The notes below the pieces were generated by a model. That model searched no databases, was not told the DNA's origin, and was given only the letters and a program-made list of their open reading frames with translations. DNA of 64,000 nt from an uncultured Sulfitobacter sp. (GTDB lineage: Bacteria > Pseudomonadota > Alphaproteobacteria > Rhodobacterales > Rhodobacteraceae). The stretch is taken from assembly GCA_937138475.1 (NCBI GenBank), contig CAKZPD010000008.1:1-64000 (forward strand), given 5' to 3'. The position numbers and the translations under genes were made by a program. Positions 1 to 7,790 of this stretch are shown here, in pieces; position 1 is the first letter of the stretch; each line of letters opens with the position of its first letter.

Positions 1-186
1 GCGCTGGCTGATTACGAAGATCGGTTCGTCATTCCCACCACCCATCGTGAACAGGTGGAAGAAGCCTATGAGCTGAAAGGCGGCTGTGGGTTCACCGATG
101 GCAATGGCTGCTCGACCGGGATGTCCAAAGGATCGCTGTTCGGCGGCTCCAAGCGCCCGTTGAAAATGCCGCAGGAGGTAAAATAA
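1..186 (+). CDS. narH: Respiratory nitrate reductase beta subunit, C-terminal end (partial)
   Basis: The window opens inside this gene; the last 61 codons are present and end in TAA. The tail carries the Gly/Cys-rich segment GGCGFTDGNGC followed by GSLFGG and KRPLKM, which is how NarH proteins end. NarH is the iron-sulfur electron-transfer subunit of the membrane-bound NarGHI complex on the cytoplasmic face. Its stop overlaps the narJ start (TAATG), the expected narGHJI order. The identification rests on the tail plus the genes that follow; the iron-sulfur domains lie outside the window. Confidence 0.9.
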   Translation, partial: ALADYEDRFVIPTTHREQVEEAYELKGGCGFTDGNGCSTGMSKGSLFGGSKRPLKMPQEVK

Positions 187-908
187 TGTCTGCAAATCCA
201 AGTGATAGAACCCTAAAGGCGCTTTCGGTCTTGCTGTGTTATCCCACGGTTGACCTGCAACGCGCCATGCCAGAAGTCGCAGCGGTTCTGGCGGCGGACA
301 GCCGGCTGACCGCCGCAGGCCGCCGGGCGCTAAGGCCGCTGACACAGGCGCTGGCCGAACAAGACATCTATGCGCTGGAAGAGCAATTCGTCATGCTTTT
401 CGATCGCTCGCGCAGCTTGTCGCTTAATCTGTTTGAGCACGTCCACGGCGAAAGCCGCGACCGTGGCGGTGCGATGGTGTCGCTGTTGGAAAGCTATCGC
501 GAGGCCGGATTTGAACCGGTCACCAGCGAATTACCCGACCACTTGCCGGTGTTGCTGGAGTTTCTGGCCCATCAACCCGCCGCGCAGGCGCAAGAGATCT
601 TGGCCGATGCGGCGCATATTTTTCAGGCCCTCGCCGAGCGGCTGACCCGGCGCGACAGCGCCTATGCGGCGGTGTTTGCTGCGCTGGTGCAGCTGTCGGG
701 TGGTATGGCCGATCAGAGCGCAGTGGATGAATTGCTTGAGCAACCCGACAACGACCCAACCGATCTTGAGGCGCTTGATGCGATCTGGGAGGAAAGCGAA
801 GTGCGCTTTGGCCCGGATCCGGGGGCGGGCTGTCCACAGGTGCGGGACATGCTGGCCCAAATGGACCCGTCGCCGCGCCCTGCCGCCCCCCCTGCCAACC
901 TCGTATAA
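186..908 (+). CDS. narJ: Nitrate reductase assembly chaperone NarJ
   Basis: A 240-residue all-helical TorD/NarJ-family chaperone, the usual length. It is not part of the finished enzyme: it binds apo-NarG in the cytoplasm and holds it for molybdenum-cofactor insertion and docking to NarI. The family signature HVHGESRDRGGAMVSLLE is at about residues 85-103, followed by the helix ending in ELPDHLPVLLEFLA. The C-terminus is low-complexity and Pro/Ala rich, as is common. The ATG overlaps the narH stop, so translation is coupled; narI follows after a 14 nt gap that holds an AAGGAG ribosome site. Confidence 0.95.
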   Translation: MSANPSDRTLKALSVLLCYPTVDLQRAMPEVAAVLAADSRLTAAGRRALRPLTQALAEQDIYALEEQFVMLFDRSRSLSLNLFEHVHGESRDRGGAMVSLLESYREAGFEPVTSELPDHLPVLLEFLAHQPAAQAQEILADAAHIFQALAERLTRRDSAYAAVFAALVQLSGGMADQSAVDELLEQPDNDPTDLEALDAIWEESEVRFGPDPGAGCPQVRDMLAQMDPSPRPAAPPANLV

Positions 909-922
909 AAAGGAGACGCAAA

Positions 923-1633
923 ATGGATCAGTTTCTTTTTGGAATTTACCCCTATATCGCGATCACGGTGATGGTTCTTGGATCTATCGCCCGATACGAG
1001 CGCGACCCATTTACCTGGAAGTCCAGCTCGAGCCAGTTTCTGCGTCGTCGGCAATTGGTGGTGGGGTCGGTGCTGTTCCATGTTGGTGTCCTGACCATCC
1101 TGGTGGGCCATATTGCCGGGCTGCTGACCCCGCTTTGGATTGTTGACGCGCTGGGCATCAGCCACGGGGCCAAACAGATTTTGGCGATGGTGGTCGGCGG
1201 CATCGCTGGGGTGATGGCGCTGATCGGCGGGGGGATGTTGTTCCACCGCCGCCTGAGCGATCCGCGTATTCGCAAGACCTCGTCTTTTGCGGATATCGCA
1301 ATACTGGGGCTGTTGCTGGCGCAGCTGGTGCTGGGATTACTGACCATTTTTGCATCCGCCCAGCATCTGGATGGTCATGAGATGACAAAATTCATGCATT
1401 GGGCCCAAGGCGTTTTGACCCTGCAAGGTGGCGCGTGGGAATATGTGGCGAATGTGGCGCCGGTCTTTAAGGCCCATATCACGCTGGGATTGACCATTTT
1501 TCTGGTATTTCCGTTTACCCGGTTGGTGCATATGCTGTCGGCGCCGGTGCGGTTCTTGATCCGGCCGGGGTATCAGATTGTGCGGTCGCGGCGGCAAAAC
1601 CTGCCAGAGGGGCGCGAGGGGGCCGGCCAATGA
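923..1633 (+). CDS. narI: Respiratory nitrate reductase gamma subunit (cytochrome b)
   Basis: A 236-residue integral membrane di-heme cytochrome b that oxidises quinol and passes electrons to NarH. About five hydrophobic segments are visible. Four histidines sit where the two b hemes need them: H53 and H63 in the second helix, H185 and H203 in the last; the 10- and 18-residue spacings match the E. coli ligands (56/66 and 187/205). An AAGGAG ribosome site precedes the ATG. The stop overlaps the start of the next gene (ATGA), tying the structural operon to the accessory genes that follow. Confidence 0.95.
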   Translation: MDQFLFGIYPYIAITVMVLGSIARYERDPFTWKSSSSQFLRRRQLVVGSVLFHVGVLTILVGHIAGLLTPLWIVDALGISHGAKQILAMVVGGIAGVMALIGGGMLFHRRLSDPRIRKTSSFADIAILGLLLAQLVLGLLTIFASAQHLDGHEMTKFMHWAQGVLTLQGGAWEYVANVAPVFKAHITLGLTIFLVFPFTRLVHMLSAPVRFLIRPGYQIVRSRRQNLPEGREGAGQ

Positions 1634-2433
1634 ACGCAAGGCTTTTCCCCGACCTGATCGTAAACGGAGAGACCGTCCCCCATGCTGCGGTGGCGGCGGA
1701 AACCCAGCACCAGCAGGCCCCAAAAGGCAAGCCGGGGATCGCATGGCGCAAGGCCGCGACGGCGATGGCGATCCGGACCTTGCTGTTGCAAGAGGCGGCG
1801 CGGCTGGGCATTTGTGCCGCCCCGGCCGAGCTTGGCGCGGGCCGCCACGAAAGCCGGGAAGAAGCCCTGATCCGGGGCGTGCTTGAGGCGCGCATAACCG
1901 TGGCAAAGATTGCGGATGCGGATATTCACGCCCATTGGGCGCGCGATCCATCCCGGTTCCGCGCCCCGCCCCTGTGGGAGGTCGCGCATATCTTGATTGC
2001 ATGTGATCCACGCGATGCGGCAAGGCGCGCGTCTGCCCTTGCGCTTGCCACTTCTGTCACCGCGCGCGCGCACGGCGCACCGGGCAGCTTCGCGTCTCTG
2101 GCGCGCGATCACAGCGACTGTCCCAGCGCGGCGCAGGGCGGGGTGCTGGGACAGATCGGTCCGGGGGACAGCGTGCCGGAATTCGAAGCCGCCTTGCGGG
2201 CGCTGCCCGAGGGGCAGATCAGCGCCGCCCCGGTGCCAAGCCGGCATGGGTTTCATATCATCCGCATGGATGGCGCCATTGAAGGCGCTGTGCTGCCCTT
2301 TGAAACCGTGCGCCCGAAAATCCGCGCCGCAATGGAGCGCGCGGCCTGGGTCCGGCAGGCGCGTATCCTGACGCAAGAGCTGGTGCAGGCCGCTGATATC
2401 CGCGGCGCCGACATGAGCCAGTTCGCCGCATGA
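1630..2433 (+). CDS. Parvulin-type peptidylprolyl isomerase in the nar operon
   Basis: A 267-residue protein with a PpiC/parvulin rotamase domain at about residues 115-215; the diagnostic parts are WEVAHILIA, AQGGVLGQIGPGDSVPEFE and HGFHIIRMDG. No signal peptide or membrane anchor is visible, so it is probably cytoplasmic, unlike PrsA or SurA. It is coupled at both ends by ATGA overlaps, to narI and to the carbonic anhydrase gene. Parvulin-type genes are known beside nar operons in several proteobacteria; a role in folding or maturing NarGHI is inferred from position only. Confidence 0.85.
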   Translation: MNARLFPDLIVNGETVPHAAVAAETQHQQAPKGKPGIAWRKAATAMAIRTLLLQEAARLGICAAPAELGAGRHESREEALIRGVLEARITVAKIADADIHAHWARDPSRFRAPPLWEVAHILIACDPRDAARRASALALATSVTARAHGAPGSFASLARDHSDCPSAAQGGVLGQIGPGDSVPEFEAALRALPEGQISAAPVPSRHGFHIIRMDGAIEGAVLPFETVRPKIRAAMERAAWVRQARILTQELVQAADIRGADMSQFAA

Positions 2434-3107
2434 CCGCACAGGCCGACATGTTGGGCGATCTTTTGGCCCGCAATCGTGACTGGGCCGCGGCGCGCACGAC
2501 GGCAGAGCCGGCCTTTTTCACCCGTTTGGCCGGCGAGCAACACCCGACCTATTTCTGGATCGGCTGTTCGGACAGCCGGGTGCCCGCCAATGTCGTTGCC
2601 GGCCTGAACCCAGGCGAGGTCTTTGTGCATCGCAATATCGCCAATGTTGTTCATTCAGCCGATATGAATCTGCTTTCAACGCTGGAATTTGCGGTTGATG
2701 CCCTGCACATCCGCGAGGTGATCATCTGTGGCCACTATGGTTGTGGCGGGGTTCGTGCCGCGACCGAAGAATTCCCGCATGGCTTGGCGGATCATTGGCT
2801 TGAACCGATCCGGCGGTTGGCCAAGACCTATGCGATGGACCTGGCGCAAACCCACAGCCCCGAGGCGCGCCGCGACAAACTGGCCGAGCTGAACGTGATC
2901 GAAAGCGTGCGCCGCGTGTCGGAAACCCCGATTGTGACCCGCGCATGGGCGCGTGGTGCTGCGCTGCGGATTTACGGGTTGATATATGGCTTGCACGATG
3001 GACGATTGCGCGATTTGGATTGCACCATTGGGCCGGGGCATTTTCTGCCCGGCGCGCAACCAAGCCCCCCTTTTGGACACAAGGTTGACGATGAAAGGAT
3101 GACCTGA
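2430..3107 (+). CDS. Beta-class carbonic anhydrase
   Basis: A 225-residue beta-carbonic anhydrase, which interconverts CO2 and bicarbonate. The zinc site is complete: Cys46 and the Asp48/Arg50 dyad in GCSDSRVPA, and His102 and Cys105 in CGHYGCGGV. Length is normal for the family and there is no signal peptide, so it acts in the cytoplasm. Its ATG overlaps the parvulin stop and its stop overlaps the next ATG (TGATG). Co-translation with a nitrate reductase suggests a link between CO2/proton balance and nitrate respiration; that is inference. Confidence 0.93.
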   Translation: MTAQADMLGDLLARNRDWAAARTTAEPAFFTRLAGEQHPTYFWIGCSDSRVPANVVAGLNPGEVFVHRNIANVVHSADMNLLSTLEFAVDALHIREVIICGHYGCGGVRAATEEFPHGLADHWLEPIRRLAKTYAMDLAQTHSPEARRDKLAELNVIESVRRVSETPIVTRAWARGAALRIYGLIYGLHDGRLRDLDCTIGPGHFLPGAQPSPPFGHKVDDERMT

Positions 3108-3628
3108 TGCATATTGCCTATACCGTGGCGCCAGGACGCGGCGACACCGATCTGTTGCTGTATCAATTCGCGCAATTGCTTGAGCGCAAGGGCCTGCGGG
3201 CCTGCGGCACTGTTCAAATCAACAGCGAACGGGTCAAGGATGGGCCGTGCGACATGGATATCCAGATCCTGCCGGGCCGCGAAACCCTGCGCATATCGCA
3301 AGAACTGGGCGAGGGCGCCAGGGGGTGCCGGTTGGATCCGGTTGCGCTTGAGACCGCCGTGGCGCGGGTTCAGCACAGCCTTACAGCGGGCGCCGATCTG
3401 TTGATTGTCAATAAATTCGGCAAACACGAAGCCGAGGGTCGCGGTTTTCGCGAGGTCATCGGACAGGCGCTGGCGCAGGGTGTTCCGGTTCTGGTGGGGC
3501 TGAATGGCCTGAACGTCGCGGCCTTTAACGCATTTTCGGGCGGCTTGGCGAAAGAACTGCCGCCCGATGCCAAGGCGCTTGAGGCATGGGTCGATCAAGC
3601 ATTGGGTCAGACGGATATGGTGGCCTGA
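3107..3628 (+). CDS. DUF2478 family protein, last gene of the nar accessory segment
   Basis: A 173-residue protein resembling the DUF2478 family, whose biochemical function I do not know to be established. Visible elements are the N-terminal YTVAPGRGDTDLLL, a central DGPCDMDIQILPGR, and LLIVNKFGKHEAEGRGF. The last resembles the NKFGK..E..G segment of P-loop-like NTPases, but the N-terminal GRGDTD is not a canonical Walker A. Relatives are recalled near nitrogenase and molybdate-transport genes, so a molybdenum-related role is possible. The start overlaps the carbonic anhydrase stop by one base. Confidence 0.75.
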   Translation: MHIAYTVAPGRGDTDLLLYQFAQLLERKGLRACGTVQINSERVKDGPCDMDIQILPGRETLRISQELGEGARGCRLDPVALETAVARVQHSLTAGADLLIVNKFGKHEAEGRGFREVIGQALAQGVPVLVGLNGLNVAAFNAFSGGLAKELPPDAKALEAWVDQALGQTDMVA

Positions 3629-3633
3629 GGCAA

Positions 3634-3682
3634 GGGGCCAGCATCGGCCGGCCCCGCTGCGCTTGGCTGAAACGCTTTCAGC
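3634..3682. terminator. Paired stem-loops between convergent nar-accessory and amtB genes
   Basis: Two inverted repeats fill the convergent gap. GGGGCC at 3634-3639 pairs with GGCCCC at 3650-3655. GCTGAAA at 3666-3672 pairs with TTTCAGC at 3676-3682 around a CGC loop and includes the amtB stop codon. There is no good T-run on either side, so termination may be inefficient or need Rho. Confidence 0.5.
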
Positions 3683-5000
3683 TGCGGGTGAACTCTGGAT
3701 AGGCTTCCATGCCCAGCTCGCTCATATCCAGCCCTGATTGCTCGGCCTCGGGGCTGACGCGCAGGCCAAAGACGGCATTGAGCGCCAACCAGCACAGCCC
3801 CGACGCGGCGACCACAAATGCACCAATGACAGCAATGCCGACGAATTGCGCGCCAAAGCTGGCGGCGTCATTCGTAAGGGGAACGGCAAGGGTGCCCCAA
3901 ATGCCGGCCAGCAGGTGAACGGGGATCGCGCCAACCACATCGTCAATGCGCAGACGATCCAAAAACGGAACTGCAAAGACCACAATCGCGCCGCCCAAGC
4001 CCCCGATCAAGCTGGATTGCAGCAATGTTGGGGTCAGGGGCTCGGCGGTGATCGAAACCAACCCGGCCAAAGCCCCGTTCAGGATCATCGTCAGGTCAGG
4101 CTTTTTGTAAAGCAGCTGCGTCAGCGCCAAGGCCATCACCGCCCCTGCCGCGGCGGCTGTATTGGTATTGGAAAAGATCCGGCTGATGTCTGCGACATTG
4201 GCGGCGCTGTCCATATAAAGTTGCGATCCGCCGTTAAAGCCAAACCATCCCATCCACAGGATAAACGTGCCAAGGGTGGCCAGCGCCAGATTGGATCCGG
4301 GAAAGGGCAAAACCTTGCCATCTTTGTATTTTCCAAGACGTGGCCCCAAAATGATTGCCCCGGTCAGTGCGGCCCAACCGCCCACCGAATGGACGACGCT
4401 TGAGCCGGCGAAATCCTGAAAGCCCATGGCATCCAAAAAGCCGCCGCCCCATTTCCAACTGGCCTGAATAGGATAAATCACCGCCGTCAGCAGCACCACA
4501 AAGACCAAAAAGGGCCACAGTTTGATGCGTTCGGCCAGGGCGCCTGACACGATCGAGGCGGTGGCAGCGCAGAACATCAGCTGAAAAAAGAAATCTGATC
4601 CAACCGAGGCATAGCTCAGATCCGGGTTCGCGCCGGCAAGGCCGACCGGCTCAAGCGTGGTTATTCTGACAGCGCCAAGCACCTGCCCGATGGTCCAGCC
4701 ATCACCGGGATACATCAAATTATACCCCAGCAAATAGTAAAACAGCGACGCCAGCGAAAACAGCGCGATGTTTTTGGTCAATTGCATGGCGACGTTTTTG
4801 CCGCGCACCAGACCGGCCTCAAGCATGGCGAAGCCGGCGGCCATGAAGAACACCAAAAACCCCGATGTCAGAAACATGAAGGTGGTAAAGATAAAGCCGA
4901 TCTCGGCGTTTGATGGCGTTGTGTCCAGCGTCTGTCCAAAACCAGCGCTGGGGATCAACAAGGCGGCAGCCGGGGCCGCCCATCTGCATAGGTGTCTCAT
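3678..5000 (-). CDS. amtB: Ammonium transporter AmtB
   Basis: A 440-residue Amt/MEP/Rh-family channel that moves ammonium across the inner membrane as a trimer. There is an N-terminal signal-like segment (to about residue 22) and about eleven transmembrane helices. The twin pore histidines are present in FAGSSVVHSVGGW and in AIPVHLLAGIWG. It lies 21 bp after glnK on the same strand, the standard glnK-amtB operon in which GlnK plugs the AmtB pore when nitrogen is plentiful. The cytoplasmic C-terminal tail that contacts GlnK is present. Confidence 0.97.
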   Translation of the reverse strand: MRHLCRWAAPAAALLIPSAGFGQTLDTTPSNAEIGFIFTTFMFLTSGFLVFFMAAGFAMLEAGLVRGKNVAMQLTKNIALFSLASLFYYLLGYNLMYPGDGWTIGQVLGAVRITTLEPVGLAGANPDLSYASVGSDFFFQLMFCAATASIVSGALAERIKLWPFLVFVVLLTAVIYPIQASWKWGGGFLDAMGFQDFAGSSVVHSVGGWAALTGAIILGPRLGKYKDGKVLPFPGSNLALATLGTFILWMGWFGFNGGSQLYMDSAANVADISRIFSNTNTAAAAGAVMALALTQLLYKKPDLTMILNGALAGLVSITAEPLTPTLLQSSLIGGLGGAIVVFAVPFLDRLRIDDVVGAIPVHLLAGIWGTLAVPLTNDAASFGAQFVGIAVIGAFVVAASGLCWLALNAVFGLRVSPEAEQSGLDMSELGMEAYPEFTRS

Positions 5001-5021
5001 TTGATGTCTCCTGATATGGGC

Positions 5022-5360
5022 TTACAAAGCGTCTTCGTTCATCTCGCCGGTGCGCACCCGCATGGCCTGTTCGATGTCCAATGCGAAAATCTTGCCGTCG
5101 CCGATTTTGCCGGTGCGGGCGGCGTTGGCGATGGTTTCAATCGCCTGTTCGGCCATGCTGGCGGGAATGGCGATTTCCAGTTTGATCTTGGGAACGAAAT
5201 TGACGGAATACTCGGCGCCTCGGTAGATCTCGGTATGGCCCGATTGCGCGCCAAAGCCCTTGATTTCTGAGACCATCATGCCGCGCACGCCAATGGCGGT
5301 CAGCGCTTCGCGCACGTCTTCCAGCTTGTAGGGTTTAATTGTTGCGATGATCAGCTTCAC
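5022..5360 (-). CDS. glnK: Nitrogen regulatory protein P-II (GlnK)
   Basis: A 112-residue P-II signalling protein, exactly the family length. It senses 2-oxoglutarate and ATP/ADP and blocks AmtB. Tyr51, the uridylylation site, is in the T-loop segment IYRGAEYSVNFVPK, and the C-terminal signature GKIGDGKIF is present. GlnK rather than GlnB is called because it sits directly upstream of amtB. An AAAGGAG ribosome site precedes the ATG. No clear sigma-54 promoter was found upstream, but a perfect palindrome lies there (see 5406-5420). Confidence 0.95.
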   Translation of the reverse strand: MKLIIATIKPYKLEDVREALTAIGVRGMMVSEIKGFGAQSGHTEIYRGAEYSVNFVPKIKLEIAIPASMAEQAIETIANAARTGKIGDGKIFALDIEQAMRVRTGEMNEDAL

Positions 5361-5405
5361 CTGTTTTCTCCTTTGTTCAAGGTATGTGCAGGTGCAGCGT
5401 GATCG

Positions 5406-5420
5406 CGCTGCGGCGCAGCG
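5406..5420. promoter_or_regulatory. Perfect palindrome upstream of glnK
   Basis: CGCTGCG-G-CGCAGCG, two 7-base arms around one base, 46 nt before the glnK start codon. It could be an operator for a nitrogen regulator or a leader hairpin. It does not match the NtrC consensus as I know it, so the binding factor is left open. Confidence 0.35.
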
Positions 5421-5548
5421 TCAGTAATATTCGTCAAGGGGAAGGGGTGTGATACGGGCGATTGCCCGAAATTTAGGCGCTTTTGTGGCGTGCGCTTATT
5501 ATTTCAGCGCGCGCGGTCAACGATTCACCGCGCGCCGCCTTTGGATGG

Positions 5549-6589
5549 TCAAAACTCGGTAACGACAGTCGCGCCGGGGCTTTGAAACTTGTCCATATTG
5601 ATCAGCGCGTCAATCGATTGCGCCAAGGTGATTTCCCGCCCGACCAGCTTGGAAGGTTGCAACAGACCGCTTTCGATCATTCCCAGCATGGCCCCATACC
5701 GATGCGCTTGCATCCCGTGGCTGCCGACGATCTCAAGCTCGTTGGCGATGACCGGGCTCATTGGAATGGCGGGCGTGCTCTGATCGCCCAGCAACAGCCC
5801 GACCTGCACATGCCGTCCACGTTTGCGCAAGCTCAGCACAGACTGCGCGCAGGTCGCCGGATGGCCCAACGCATCTATCGATACATGCGCCCCACCGCCG
5901 CTGATGTCTTTCACCGCACCGGGCACATCGGCACAATGGCCGGCATTGATCGTGGCGCGGGCGCCAAGGCTTTGCGCCAACCCAAGCGCGGCATCCGAGA
6001 TGTCAACCGCAATGACATTCGCCCCAAGGGCATGGGCAATCATCACCGCCGACAGGCCAACCCCGCCGCAGCCATGTATCGCCACCCAATCCCCCGCCGA
6101 CACGCGGCCTTGATCGACAACCGCCCGAAACGAGGTTGCAAAACGGCACCCCAGGCTGGCGGCCGTGGAAAAATCCAGCGTTTCAGGCAGGGACACCAAA
6201 TTCAGGTCAGCATGATGAATACCCACATATTCCGCAAAAGACCCCCAATGGGTAAAGCCGGGCTGAAATTGCGCATCGCAAACCTGCTGATGGCCGCCAT
6301 GGCACTGGGGGCACGATCCACAGGCGGCAATGAACGGCACCGTCACGCGGTCACCTACCCGCCAGTTGCGCACGTCTTTGCCGACGGCGGCAACAACCCC
6401 GGCCAGCTCATGCCCCGGCACATGCGGCAACGCCACCCCATCGTCATGCCCCATCCAGCCGTGCCAGTCGCTGCGGCAAACCCCGGTGGCTTTCACTTCG
6501 ATCACCACGCCATGCGCCGCCGGGCTGGGGTCGGGTACATTCATCAGGCTGGGACGCTGCCCAAAGGTCTCGATAACTACGGCTTTCAT
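5549..6589 (-). CDS. Zinc-dependent alcohol dehydrogenase (MDR superfamily)
   Basis: About 346 residues; an NAD(P)-dependent medium-chain dehydrogenase. The start at 6589 ([10 protein letters not shown]) is chosen because the 18 codons upstream only translate the dispersed repeat. Catalytic zinc ligands are in [11 protein letters not shown] and the PGHELAG segment; the structural zinc loop [15 protein letters not shown] is intact; the Rossmann motif is in [14 protein letters not shown]. The substrate cannot be read from the sequence. It is not co-transcribed with the BMP gene upstream, because a strong terminator (6643-6670) separates them. Confidence 0.88.
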   Translation of the reverse strand: MKAVVIETFGQRPSLMNVPDPSPAAHGVVIEVKATGVCRSDWHGWMGHDDGVALPHVPGHELAGVVAAVGKDVRNWRVGDRVTVPFIAACGSCPQCHGGHQQVCDAQFQPGFTHWGSFAEYVGIHHADLNLVSLPETLDFSTAASLGCRFATSFRAVVDQGRVSAGDWVAIHGCGGVGLSAVMIAHALGANVIAVDISDAALGLAQSLGARATINAGHCADVPGAVKDISGGGAHVSIDALGHPATCAQSVLSLRKRGRHVQVGLLLGDQSTPAIPMSPVIANELEIVGSHGMQAHRYGAMLGMIESGLLQPSKLVGREITLAQSIDALINMDKFQSPGATVVTEF

Positions 6590-6597
6590 CTGCGCCC

Positions 6598-6624
6598 TTT
6601 CTTTTGTTCTTAAATATCCTCGCC
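6598..6624. repeat. Dispersed repeat copy 1 (leader of the alcohol dehydrogenase gene)
   Basis: Contains CTTTTGTTCTTAAATATCC on the plus strand, the core shared exactly with copies at 9809 and 46008, followed here by TCGCC instead of CCGCC. On the coding strand of the dehydrogenase it ends 8 nt before the ATG, in the ribosome-binding region. Confidence 0.75.
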
Positions 6625-6642
6625 AAAGGCGATTGCAACGCA

Positions 6643-6670
6643 AAAGGCCCCGCGCGTGTGCGGGGCCTTT
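6643..6670 (-). terminator. Intrinsic terminator of the xdh-BMP transporter operon
   Basis: A perfect 11-bp inverted repeat: AAAGGCCCCGC at 6643-6653 and GCGGGGCCTTT at 6660-6670 around a 6-nt loop. Read leftward it follows the BMP gene stop by about 18 nt and runs into TTTTGC, the layout of a rho-independent terminator. Confidence 0.85.
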
Positions 6671-6688
6671 CCAGTTCAGCGCAAAGGC

Positions 6689-7762
6689 TTATTGGGGAAT
6701 GTCGCCCTCAATACCTTCTACATAAAAGCTCATACCGGCAAGCGTGCCATCATCGGCAACCTCGCCTGCGGCCAGCCAATCGCTGCCGTCCTGCTTTTTC
6801 AGCGGTCCGGTGAACGGATGATAGCTGCCATTGGCAATCGCATCGCGCAGGGCCAGGGCTTCGGCCTTGACATCCGCCGGAACCGCCGAGGAAATCTCGC
6901 CAATGCCGACCATGCCGGCGCTGATACCATCCCAGCGGTTGCTTGTTGTCCAGGTGCCATCCATGACCGCTTTGGTGCGTTCAATGTAATAAGGCGCCCA
7001 GTTGTCAATAATCGAGCTCACCCGAGGCAACGGCCCGTATTGCGCCATATCCGAGGCCTGACCAAAGGTGATCACATTGCCGGCTTTTTGCGCCGCGGCC
7101 TGTGGTGCGGTCGAATCGGTGTGCTGCAACACCACGTCGGCGCCCTGTTCGATCAGCACCTTGGCGGCATCGGCCTCTTTGGCGGGATCAAACCAGGTAT
7201 AGGCCCAGACGATCTTGAACTGCACATCTGGGTTCACTTTGCGCGCGTGAATAAAGGCCGAATTGATGCCCCGGATCACTTCGGGAATTGGGAACGACCC
7301 GATATAACCAACGATGTTGGATTTGGTCATTTTGCCGGCGATATGGCCCTGAATCGCCCGGCCTTCGTAAAACCGCGCAGAATAGACCGAAACGTTATCG
7401 GCGGTCTTGTATCCGGTGGCGTGCTCAAATTTCACATTCGGAAACTTCGCCGCAACGTTGATCGTCGGGTCCATATAGCCAAACGAGGTGGTGAAGATCA
7501 GATCGGCGCCGTTCAACGCCATCTGCGTCATAACACGCTCGGAATCGGGGCCCTCGGCCACGTTTTCAACAAAGACGGTCTCGACCTTGTCGCCAAAGGC
7601 TTCCTCGACGGCCAGGCGGCCTTCGTTGTGCTCATACGTCCAGCCGCCATCGCCGACCGGCCCGACATAGACAAAGCCGACCTTGGTCTTGTCAGCGGCA
7701 ATCCCGCTGGTCGCCAGGCCCAGCGCAACAGCTGCGCCAGTCATGAAGGTAGTAAGTTTCAT
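6689..7762 (-). CDS. BMP-family ABC transporter substrate-binding protein (purine/nucleoside type)
   Basis: 357 residues with a clear signal peptide (about 1-22, ending GLATSGIA-A) and no lipobox cysteine, so it is probably free in the periplasm. KVGFVYVGPVGDGGWTYEHN and the later FGYMDPTINVAAKFP segment fit the BMP/Med family, which includes nucleoside-binding lipoproteins such as BmpA and BmpD. It is the last gene of a set with two permeases and a double-domain ATPase. Purine bases or nucleosides are the likely ligand, inferred from the xdhABC genes coupled upstream. Confidence 0.9.
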   Translation of the reverse strand: MKLTTFMTGAAVALGLATSGIAADKTKVGFVYVGPVGDGGWTYEHNEGRLAVEEAFGDKVETVFVENVAEGPDSERVMTQMALNGADLIFTTSFGYMDPTINVAAKFPNVKFEHATGYKTADNVSVYSARFYEGRAIQGHIAGKMTKSNIVGYIGSFPIPEVIRGINSAFIHARKVNPDVQFKIVWAYTWFDPAKEADAAKVLIEQGADVVLQHTDSTAPQAAAQKAGNVITFGQASDMAQYGPLPRVSSIIDNWAPYYIERTKAVMDGTWTTSNRWDGISAGMVGIGEISSAVPADVKAEALALRDAIANGSYHPFTGPLKKQDGSDWLAAGEVADDGTLAGMSFYVEGIEGDIPQ

Positions 7763-7790
7763 TCAGGTTATCCCCCGTGTTGGATCGCCC

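Noticed and set aside
5361-5480. Sigma-54 promoter for glnK-amtB
   Set aside because: Looked for GG-N10-GC elements on the minus strand; none with acceptable flanks was found.
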